From an uncultured Bacteroidota bacterium (GTDB lineage: Bacteria; Bacteroidota; Bacteroidia; B-17B0; Aurantibacillaceae): a DNA stretch of 64,000 bases. Positions 28,561-35,468 of the stretch are shown piece after piece. A model generated the notes under the pieces. That model was not told where the DNA came from. It made no database searches and saw only the letters and a list, made by a program, of their open reading frames with translations. A program made the position numbers and the translations under genes. Location: positions 124,001 to 188,000 of the forward strand of contig CALMVZ010000027.1 of assembly GCA_937873155.1 (NCBI GenBank), given 5' to 3'. Numbering within the stretch: position 1 is the first letter of the stretch; every line of letters starts with the position of its first letter.

Positions 28561-29058
28561 ATGAAAACTGAGAAGATAATACACAGGGGTCTTAATGAAA
28601 AGATCACTACCTACGAACATTCATTATGTAATCGTACCGGTATATTAATATCACTCGGGCTGATAGGATTTTTCGTAGCCATGATCATAGTAGGTCTGTC
28701 GGAAGTACTATGGTTACGGTATTTGAATTTTGCGATCTTGTTAGTCGGAATTATAGCTGCATTTAAAATATTCAGCAAGAAACTTGGGAATGGCGGTATA
28801 CACTACTTTGACGGATTGAGAATGGGAGCACGAATAACACTTACAGCTATGATCCCATTTGCTCTCTTTATTGGCATATATCTGAAAATAGATACCGGCT
28901 TTATGAATTACGTTAAACAAAGTGCGGAATTCGGCGACTATCTTACACCTGCATCAGCTGCGGCCGGTGTAGCGTTCGAGGGGATAGTATCAGGATTTTT
29001 AACTTCATATTGTTTGATGCAGTACTTTAAAAGCAGGTCAGAAACAGATGATGATTAA
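28561..29058 (+). CDS. Small membrane protein, DUF4199-like
   Basis: A 165-residue inner-membrane protein with four predicted helices (about residues 21-45, 50-70, 88-110 and 134-155 from ATG 28561) and short charged ends. The layout and the final FLTSYCLMQYFK...ETDDD tail resemble DUF4199 proteins of Bacteroidota, whose function is unknown. An in-frame upstream ATG at 28444 would add 39 residues and would cover the sigma-54-like site, so 28561 is preferred. A terminator follows at 29.1 kb. Possibly a target of the preceding regulator. Confidence 0.75.
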   Translation: MKTEKIIHRGLNEKITTYEHSLCNRTGILISLGLIGFFVAMIIVGLSEVLWLRYLNFAILLVGIIAAFKIFSKKLGNGGIHYFDGLRMGARITLTAMIPFALFIGIYLKIDTGFMNYVKQSAEFGDYLTPASAAAGVAFEGIVSGFLTSYCLMQYFKSRSETDDD

Positions 29059-29100
29059 GCGAAGCAGGGATATTAGGGATACACTGCGACGTTTAATCGA

Positions 29101-29137
29101 AAAAGATCCGTGGATTTAATTCCGCGGATCTTTTTTT
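29101..29137 (+). terminator. Rho-independent terminator
   Basis: A long stem (AGATCCGTGGA with TCCGCGGATCT, one G-T pair) is followed by seven T at 29131-29137. It closes the small membrane protein gene; flanking A runs mean it could also work on the other strand. Confidence 0.85.
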
Positions 29138-29147
29138 GTCAAAATAG

Positions 29148-29267
29148 TTATTGAATAACGATCTTATCTGTATAATTTTTTTCACCATCACTAACTTTTA
29201 TCATATAGATCCCTTTTACGAATTGTGAAAAATCAATTTCACCTGAGCCATAGGTTTGTAAATATTT
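29148..29267 (-). pseudogene. Relic of a T9SS C-terminal sorting domain
   Basis: The minus strand encodes ...LQTYGSGEIDFSQFVKG, then IYMIKVSDGEKNYTDKIVIQ and a stop at 29148-29150. This is the last ~40 residues of a type A sorting domain (compare KAYNQGIYFLTITADAKPTTIKL in the gene at 0.2-3.9 kb). An in-frame stop lies just upstream at 29268-29270. In the next frame the upstream DNA reads ENPDKKFSPHYFYLSAS, so a frameshift is likely too. No start codon or body remains. The rest of the 340-base gap (29059-29398) holds a terminator and nothing else I recognise. Confidence 0.7.
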
Positions 29268-29398
29268 TCAGAGGCGGATAGATAAAAGTAATGCGGAGAA
29301 AATTTTTTATCCGGGTTTTCGGGAGTTAAGGAGTTAGAGAATAAAACCAGCTGAGTGGGGAAATATGAAAGATTAAAACAAAGGCTTGTTTGTGATAA

Positions 29399-29641
29399 CT
29401 ATTTTTTGCTGAAAATATGTAATTCCCCGCCATGATTTTCAATTTTACCTGAAATAGTCCCGTGTAAATAAACTTTGGCGCCTTTATGAATGATGAGTTT
29501 TCCTTTTATAGTACCATATAAACGTGTAATTATATTTTTACCTACTGTTACGTTCAATGCATTAAGATTGTTGTACTGGGAGTTCCTTATTACATAAAGA
29601 TTGCCTTTTATTTCAGTATCTATTATTTTGAATTCTTCCAT
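29399..29641 (-). CDS. Small bactofilin-like beta-helix protein
   Basis: An 80-residue protein made of short repeating beta-strand units (GTIKGKLIIHKGAKVYLHGT, then ISGKIENHGGELHIF). The pattern is like one edge of a bactofilin or polymer-forming beta helix, though shorter than usual bactofilins (~110-150). No signal peptide. It stands alone between the T9SS relic and the STAS-like gene. It may be a minimal member of that fold or a fragment; function unknown. Confidence 0.6.
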   Translation of the reverse strand: MEEFKIIDTEIKGNLYVIRNSQYNNLNALNVTVGKNIITRLYGTIKGKLIIHKGAKVYLHGTISGKIENHGGELHIFSKK

Positions 29642-29892
29642 TTAAAAAGACAATCGTGATTTAAAATTCTTCAAAGGAGTAACTAATATATTTAATGAGA
29701 AACTAATATTTTGATTTATGTAACATTTTTAGAAAGAAGCTATAATTCATCGGACAAATACGCTCCTTAATCGACGGTAAATTGACTGGATTTGGTATCC
29801 GCAAAGGTGTCATATAAAACAACTTAGCTGCCAATTTAGCTATGCTTTTCAGGCTTTCACCTAAGTCTTTTAGCGATGATCGATCTATGATC

Positions 29893-29900
29893 TATCTTTG
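29893..29900 (+). promoter_or_regulatory. -7 promoter element for the STAS-like gene
   Basis: TATCTTTG matches TANNTTTG exactly, with TTTT about 21 bases upstream. It overlaps a possible GTG start at 29900, which argues for the ATG at 29909 as the true start, with only a few bases of leader. Confidence 0.5.
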
Positions 29901-29908
29901 TGTGCAAG

Positions 29909-30313
29909 ATGAAAAATATTGCACTTCCTTATGCAGTTATGCATTACGAAGATCCTATCGTAAGCATAATTTTCAAGGAAAAATCACAACTAGGATTTCT
30001 TGAAATACGTGAATTGACCCGGAATGCTGAAAAACTTAGCGGAGGCAAATATTATTTCACACTGTGTTATTTACCGGAGAAAATAAATATTACGCCATTA
30101 GGAAAACAGGTAGCATCTGATTTGAAGGAAGCTCCCTTGTGTAAAGGAAGTGCTATAATTGCAAAAAAGGACATTGTAAAGACTTCAGCAAATTTTTTTT
30201 ACAAAGCAAACAGATCGAAATTCATGTTCAAAGTTTTTACTGACGGGCAGGAAGCGCGTGAATGGCTTTTGAGTCAAAAAGACGAACAGGATCGTTATAA
30301 TGAGGCGGGTTAA
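29909..30313 (+). CDS. STAS/SpoIIAA-like small protein
   Basis: A 134-residue cytosolic protein. Its C-terminal half (AIIAKKDIVKTSANFFYKAN, then FKVFTDGQEAREWL) follows the same pattern as the two small proteins at 60.1-60.9 kb: an A-x-(I/V) strand, a helix ending in N-x-(F/L)-Y, and a final F-x-D-x3-(A/G)-x-E-W-L helix. That ending is typical of SpoIIAA-like STAS-fold proteins. No known partner is encoded here, but the SpoIIE-type phosphatase gene begins 240 bases downstream. The start is set by the -7 element overlapping the GTG alternative. Confidence 0.7.
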   Translation: MKNIALPYAVMHYEDPIVSIIFKEKSQLGFLEIRELTRNAEKLSGGKYYFTLCYLPEKINITPLGKQVASDLKEAPLCKGSAIIAKKDIVKTSANFFYKANRSKFMFKVFTDGQEAREWLLSQKDEQDRYNEAG

Positions 30314-30340
30314 TAAAAAAAGACCAACATCTGTTGGTCT
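30312..30340 (-). terminator. Terminator of tRNA-Arg, possibly bidirectional
   Basis: A perfect 8-bp stem AGACCAAC/GTTGGTCT with an ATCT loop (30321-30340). On the minus strand it is followed by a T run (A run at 30314-30320). It sits 6 bases past the tRNA 3' end and also just after the convergent STAS-like gene. Confidence 0.85.
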
Positions 30341-30346
30341 TTCATG

Positions 30347-30418
30347 TGGCTCCGGCAGGAATCGAACCTGCATCTAAAGTTTAGGAAACTTCTATTCTAT
30401 CCATTGAACTACGGTGCC
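30347..30418 (-). tRNA. tRNA-Arg (anticodon CCT)
   Basis: The minus strand folds as a 72-base cloverleaf. The anticodon loop is TTCCTAA with anticodon CCT, which reads AGG. The D stem GTTC/GAAT, anticodon stem GAAGT/ACTTT and T arm GCAGG-TTCGATT-CCTGC are sound. The acceptor stem GGCACCG/CGGAGCC has an A-A mismatch at the fourth pair (30351 against 30415), where GGCACCG/CGGTGCC would be expected. CCA is not encoded. It is followed by a strong terminator. Confidence 0.92.
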
Positions 30419-30552
30419 TACTCAAAGAAAGAGGCACAAATTTAAGCTATTTTTTAATTTATTTCCTCCCTTACTGCAAGTTTAAAAGGTATTTCGGCTT
30501 AACCTATACCGAAAATTCTTGCTATATTTAGGTGGCTTATTTGCATTGCCTT

Positions 30553-33500
30553 ATGAAAAAACTAACATCCGCTTTAATTCTTTCCGTTATTCTCTTATCG
30601 TGTCAGAATAAGGACCTGCAAAAAAAGGATAATGCTGATACTAATGAAATAGTTGATAGCACCAGGCTTAATGCGAATCTTATCACTATCCGCCGCGCCA
30701 AACACAAAACAACCGAAGTCGGAAAACCTATAGTCACTAACGCAAAATCGCCGGCGGTCTACCCTACAAACACCAATATAAATAAGGTTGGGATCTTAGA
30801 AAGCACGGAGGTTCCGGCTGAGTTGTATACCACTATACCGGGTACTGACAGCTTAAAATTACCAACTGTTGTAACAGCGAAAGTAAATACGGTGGTGTGC
30901 GTTCAGCCTGTGCCTGTCGCAGCAACTCCGCCAAGATTTAAGGACGCTGCAATCAGTAACATCCAATACCTGGATGTAGAACAAGGCTTGAGTTCTTCCT
31001 TCATCCGTAGTTTATTGTTCGATAAAGAGGGAAATCTCTGGATGGGATCTGTTGGTGGCGGTGCCGGCAGATACGATGGATCATCATTTATAAATTTTAC
31101 GGAGAGCAATGGTCTAACCAATAACACTGTATTGTGTATGATACAGGATAAAAAAGGGCGCATCTGGTTTGGAACTGAAGGTGGCGGTGCATGTTGCTAT
31201 GATGGTAAGATCATGTGGCGTTTTACAAAAGATGAAGGGCTTAGTGATAATACCATTCTTTCATTATGTGAAGATAATAAAGGCAATATCTGGTTTGGAA
31301 CCAATGGAGCCGGCGTTTGTGTATACGATGGGAAAACAATAACGACTTACGATGAAGGAACAGGCCTTAGTAACAACACCATCCGTTCTATCATGCAGGA
31401 TTCGAAAGGAAGGATCTGGTTAGGCTCGAATGGTTGGGGCGCAAGTTTCTATGATGGAAAACAGTTTACATATTTCGGAACAGGTGCCGGTTTAAACAGT
31501 AAGATCATTCACTCTATCATTGAAGATGATAAAGGGAATATATGGTTCGGAACTGATGATGGCGGTGTGAATATCTACGATGGGAAAACAGTAAAATATT
31601 TAATGAAGAAGGACGGATTAAGTTCTGATTGTGTGATCTCGTTGAACAAGGACAGAAAAGGAAATATCTTAATGGGAACTTACGATGGCGGCCTCTGCAG
31701 TTACGATGGCGAAAAGATATCTGTCTTCTCCACACGCCAAGGTTTAAGTAATACTTATGTATTGTGTATCCGCGAAGATGCTTCAGGAAATATCTGGATG
31801 GGAACTTACGGAGGCGGCGTTTGTTTATACAACGGTTCATCATTCATGCATTACACCGAGCGTGAAGGTTTAGGCGGCAATACAGTGCGTTCAATTGTCC
31901 AGGGTGCCGATTCAAGTTTATGGTTCGGAACTTATGGCGATGGTGTGATCCATTATGATGGAAATAGTTTTTCGCATTACACTGAAAGCGAAGGATTAAG
32001 CAGTAATTATGTGAAAGCACTTACTACAGATAATTCCGGAAATATCTGGATGGGAACTGACGGCGGAGGAGCAGTACGTTTCAATGGAAAAACATTCGAG
32101 AATTTTGGTGAGGACCAGGGATTGAACAGTAATTATATTTTAAGCATGTTCAAAGATGCAACGGGAAGAATTTGGTTCGGGACAGATGGTGCAGGAGTTT
32201 GTTGTTATGACGGTGTAGCAATAACAACTTTCATGGATGATGCTGTACTCAGTGAAAATTCAGTTGTAGCGATCACCCAGGATAAATTAGGGAATCTCTG
32301 GTTTGCAACAGATGGTTATGGCGCCTGTTGTTATGACGGTGAATTCTTCAGATGGTATAGTGAAAAGGAAGGCTTGTGCAGTGACGATGTGAAATCGATC
32401 GTAATTGATTCTGATGGCAACGTGTGGTTTGGTACCAACGGAAAAGGCATAAGTGTTCTGAAAGCAAGTACAATTAAAAGCCGTAAACCTGAGTTCATTC
32501 ATTTTGATGAGAGTGAAGGATTAAGCAGTAAGAATATCCGTTCGATGATACAGGATAAAAGCGGTAACGTATGGATCGCGACTGAAAAAGGATTAAATTA
32601 TCTGGTGAAGAGGGATGGTAAATTTGTGAATTATGTTTACACAACAGCAAACGGATTAAAAGCCAATAACTTTTTTCCGAATAGTGTTTTTGTAGATACC
32701 GAAAATAAGATCTGGTGGGGAAATGGTAAGGCATTAACTGTACTGGATCTGGATCATTACAAATTATCAGATAAAGCCCCAACCATCCACTTATCAAGTC
32801 TTGAATTGGAACAAACCTTTATTGATTTTAATGCGTTGGAAGATTCACTTGAAAAAGGTGTTAAGGTCCAGGTAGGCGATAAAGTAAAAAAGAAATTAAA
32901 TAATATTGGTTTTAGCAGTTTAACCGGTTTTCATAATTATCCGAATGATCTTATTCTTCCTTATTATTTGAACCATCTAACGTTCCACTTTAGCGGAATT
33001 GAATGGTCAGCTCCTGATAAGATCCGGTATCAATACATGTTGGAAGGATCAAGTGATGATGACTGGAGCCCTTTAACTTCAGAGAACAAAGCTTCATTCA
33101 GTAACTTGTCGCACGGTGATTATACATTTAAAGTTAAAGCAATTGGTAACTCACATGTTTGGAGTGAACCTTTCGAATATAAATTTACTATTCAAGCGCC
33201 CTGGTATCTGCATCCGGGTGCTTATGCAGGATATATAATCGGTTTCATCAGCATTGTATTCGGATTTAACGGGGTGCGTACAAAACAATTAAAGATTCGT
33301 CAGCAACAACTCGAATTAACAGTAGCAGAACGTACATCAGAAGTGGTTCAGCAAAAAGAACTGATCGAGCAAAAACAAAAAGAAATTGTCGACAGTATCA
33401 ATTACGCTAAACGAATTCAGGGGGCGATGCTGGCGAGCGACCAGTTATTTGATTCGCATCTGCAGAATTATTTCCTGTTCTTCCAGCCAAAAGATATTGT

Positions 33501-34152
33501 AAGCGGCGACTTTTACTGGGCATCACCAATGGTGAACGGCAATTTTGTTCTTGTGACTGCTGATAGTACAGGGCATGGTGTTCCGGGTGCGATGATGAGT
33601 ATGTTGAATATCTCTTGTTTAAATGAGGCGGTGAGTGAACGTAAATTAACTGATCCTGCAGATATTTTAAATCATGCACGTCAGCGTATCATTTCTTCGT
33701 TATCTAAAGACGGAAGTTTGGAAGGCGGTAAAGATGGTATGGACTGTAGTGTGATCGTATTTGATTTTAAAAAGAAAAAAATGTTCTATGCAGGAGCTAA
33801 TAATCCTGTTTGGGTGGCCCGTAAAAATAAAGAAGGTGTAGTTGAATTGCTTGAATTAAAACCCGACCGCATGCCGGTTGGTAAACATGATAAAGATAGT
33901 ATTTCCTTCACCACACGGGAAGTGGAATTACATAAAGACGATATGATCTTTGCTTTAACAGATGGTGTGCCCGATCAATTTGGCGGTCCGAAAGGAAAAA
34001 AATTCTCGTATCGCAAGTTAAAGGAATTATTAATTGCCAATTCGGGAAAACCATTACCCGAACAAAGGCAAGCCTTGCAACATGCTGTAGATGTTTGGAA
34101 ACGTGATCTGGAACAGGTGGATGATATGTTATTGATGGGAATCCGGTTCTAA
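30553..34152 (+). CDS. Two-component-propeller / SpoIIE phosphatase lipoprotein
   Basis: A 1199-residue signalling protein. Residues 1-16 look like a lipoprotein signal with Cys in ILLSCQNK. Residues ~150-720 hold 14 propeller repeats (consensus G-N-I-W-F-G-T-x-G-G-G-V-C-x-Y-D-G, ~40 residues apart), enough for two seven-bladed propellers. A Y_Y_Y-like domain (~810-880) precedes one membrane helix (~887-905), a coiled coil (QKELIEQKQKEIVDSINYAK) and a PP2C/SpoIIE phosphatase (~965-1199) with SGDFYW, ADSTGHGVPGAMMS, GGKDGMDCS and TDGVPDQF metal-site motifs. The sensor faces the periplasm and the phosphatase the cytosol. Start ATG 30553 is chosen over 30532 for the signal sequence. Confidence 0.93.
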   Translation: MKKLTSALILSVILLSCQNKDLQKKDNADTNEIVDSTRLNANLITIRRAKHKTTEVGKPIVTNAKSPAVYPTNTNINKVGILESTEVPAELYTTIPGTDSLKLPTVVTAKVNTVVCVQPVPVAATPPRFKDAAISNIQYLDVEQGLSSSFIRSLLFDKEGNLWMGSVGGGAGRYDGSSFINFTESNGLTNNTVLCMIQDKKGRIWFGTEGGGACCYDGKIMWRFTKDEGLSDNTILSLCEDNKGNIWFGTNGAGVCVYDGKTITTYDEGTGLSNNTIRSIMQDSKGRIWLGSNGWGASFYDGKQFTYFGTGAGLNSKIIHSIIEDDKGNIWFGTDDGGVNIYDGKTVKYLMKKDGLSSDCVISLNKDRKGNILMGTYDGGLCSYDGEKISVFSTRQGLSNTYVLCIREDASGNIWMGTYGGGVCLYNGSSFMHYTEREGLGGNTVRSIVQGADSSLWFGTYGDGVIHYDGNSFSHYTESEGLSSNYVKALTTDNSGNIWMGTDGGGAVRFNGKTFENFGEDQGLNSNYILSMFKDATGRIWFGTDGAGVCCYDGVAITTFMDDAVLSENSVVAITQDKLGNLWFATDGYGACCYDGEFFRWYSEKEGLCSDDVKSIVIDSDGNVWFGTNGKGISVLKASTIKSRKPEFIHFDESEGLSSKNIRSMIQDKSGNVWIATEKGLNYLVKRDGKFVNYVYTTANGLKANNFFPNSVFVDTENKIWWGNGKALTVLDLDHYKLSDKAPTIHLSSLELEQTFIDFNALEDSLEKGVKVQVGDKVKKKLNNIGFSSLTGFHNYPNDLILPYYLNHLTFHFSGIEWSAPDKIRYQYMLEGSSDDDWSPLTSENKASFSNLSHGDYTFKVKAIGNSHVWSEPFEYKFTIQAPWYLHPGAYAGYIIGFISIVFGFNGVRTKQLKIRQQQLELTVAERTSEVVQQKELIEQKQKEIVDSINYAKRIQGAMLASDQLFDSHLQNYFLFFQPKDIVSGDFYWASPMVNGNFVLVTADSTGHGVPGAMMSMLNISCLNEAVSERKLTDPADILNHARQRIISSLSKDGSLEGGKDGMDCSVIVFDFKKKKMFYAGANNPVWVARKNKEGVVELLELKPDRMPVGKHDKDSISFTTREVELHKDDMIFALTDGVPDQFGGPKGKKFSYRKLKELLIANSGKPLPEQRQALQHAVDVWKRDLEQVDDMLLMGIRF

Positions 34153-34195
34153 GTTGTAACAACTCAAATAAAAATATTGCGATTTGTGTAAAATC

Positions 34196-34227
34196 AAAAG
34201 AGCCGGAGTTTGAAGTCCGGCTCTTTT
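34196..34227 (+). terminator. Rho-independent terminator of the propeller/SpoIIE gene
   Basis: Perfect 12-bp stem AAAAGAGCCGGA / TCCGGCTCTTTT with an 8-base loop. It lies 43 bases after the stop and could act on both strands. Confidence 0.88.
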
Positions 34228-34588
34228 ACTTTAAAAAACCCATTTACTATTCATAAATATAAAGAACGTATGGCCATAAGATCTCATTAGAAAAACCATG
34301 GTCGTATAGTAATTATCTATAATCATGCCATTCGGATACCATCAATGAATTAAAATATAATTGCCTGAGAAAGATAGTGTTCAATTTTCAAAAAAATTTA
34401 GTCGCTATAATTTCATTTCCTAAAACTTCTCAAATCGGGATTTTTTTTACTAAAATGAAAAATGAATGGTCCTGTTTGGAAAATTCAGCAGGATTTGATT
34501 TCGTTAAAGTCCAAAATAAACTCTTTATTCACAACTCTTTATAGGCTTAATATAATGTTACCATGATTTGTTGTTGGTGCTTTAAAAG

Positions 34589-34615
34589 TGGTTTAAGATT
34601 TGCATACTTAAACCA
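34589..34615 (+). promoter_or_regulatory. Sigma-54 promoter within a palindrome, upstream of usp
   Basis: TGGTTTAAGATTTGCA (34589-34604) has GG and GC at the exact -24/-12 spacing and a full TTGCA -12 box. It overlaps a perfect inverted repeat, TGGTTTAAG (34589-34597) with CTTAAACCA (34607-34615), which could be an operator or a cruciform. The usp ATG is 27 bases further on. Confidence 0.55.
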
Positions 34616-34642
34616 AATAATACTGAACTAAAATTACTGATC

Positions 34643-35467
34643 ATGGAAAACATTCTGGCAGCAATTGATTTTTCAAACTCATCGAAAAATGCATTGCAAT
34701 ACGCAGCCAACCTGGCAACATACTTTAACGCTAAACTTACGCTCTTTCACGCTTATCATATTCCGGTATTAAATACTGAAGCAGGGTATATCCCTCCGTT
34801 AACAGATACAAAACAGGTTGCTGAAAAAGAAATAAGAAAATGGATCAAAGATCTTAAAGGGGAACATGAAGAACTTGATATTGATTATGTCCTCGAAATG
34901 GGTTTTGCGGCTGATATCATTGAAGAGGTGGCGATCGACAAAAATGCAGATATTATTGTAATGGGCATAGCTAATCAAAATAGTTTCTTAAAAGAGCATT
35001 TGGTAGGGAGTGTATCAACCACTGTTGCACAAAGCAGTTCTGTGCCTGTGTTGATCGTGCCTGAAATAGCGAAATATACACGTATCAAAAAAATATCTTA
35101 CGCCTGCGATTTTGATAAAAACCTTGAATCGACAGGTGTATTATCAAAAGTGAAATATTTTTGTTCTTTATTCGATGCAAAATTACAGATCCTGAATGTT
35201 ATGAAACCGGAAGAAGAAATTTCTGTTGAGAAAGCAGAAACCGATTCTTATGTTGAGGAAAAATTATATTCCACTATGCATGATACTTTTTTTATTTACG
35301 ATGAGCAGGTAGATAAAGGTGTAATGGATTTTGTGGAGCATCATGATACGGATATCCTGATCACTTCACCTAAGAACCATAATTTTTTACACGATCTGTT
35401 TGTAGAGTCAAAGACCAAGAAACTTGTTTTTCACTCGCGCATTCCGGTATTGACCATTCACGCTTAG
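34643..35467 (+). CDS. Universal stress protein, tandem UspA domains
   Basis: A 274-residue two-domain Usp, close in length and layout to the one at 21.9 kb. Domain 1 begins ILAAIDFSNSSKNALQYAAN and has VMGIANQNSFLKEHLVGSVS at the nucleotide loop. Domain 2 begins KKISYACDFDKNLESTGVLS, like RKITFACDLKGTEETGQIYV in that paralog, and lacks a clear loop. The gene is monocistronic with a sigma-54-like promoter. Its stop lies 1 base from the stop of the convergent M16 gene. Confidence 0.92.
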   Translation: MENILAAIDFSNSSKNALQYAANLATYFNAKLTLFHAYHIPVLNTEAGYIPPLTDTKQVAEKEIRKWIKDLKGEHEELDIDYVLEMGFAADIIEEVAIDKNADIIVMGIANQNSFLKEHLVGSVSTTVAQSSSVPVLIVPEIAKYTRIKKISYACDFDKNLESTGVLSKVKYFCSLFDAKLQILNVMKPEEEISVEKAETDSYVEEKLYSTMHDTFFIYDEQVDKGVMDFVEHHDTDILITSPKNHNFLHDLFVESKTKKLVFHSRIPVLTIHA

Positions 35468-35468
35468 A

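Larger units (their letters stand above)
34153..34642. other. 490-base intergenic region
   Basis: The gap holds the terminator of the propeller/SpoIIE gene (34196-34227), then about 350 bases of AT-rich DNA in which I see no gene, and finally a sigma-54-like promoter inside a palindrome just before the usp gene. The length of clear DNA upstream of the promoter is what an enhancer-binding activator would need. Confidence 0.5.

Noticed and set aside
30185-30373. A 62-codon minus-strand frame across the tRNA and terminator.
   Set aside because: It overlaps a tRNA gene and a terminator and lies antisense to the STAS-like gene.
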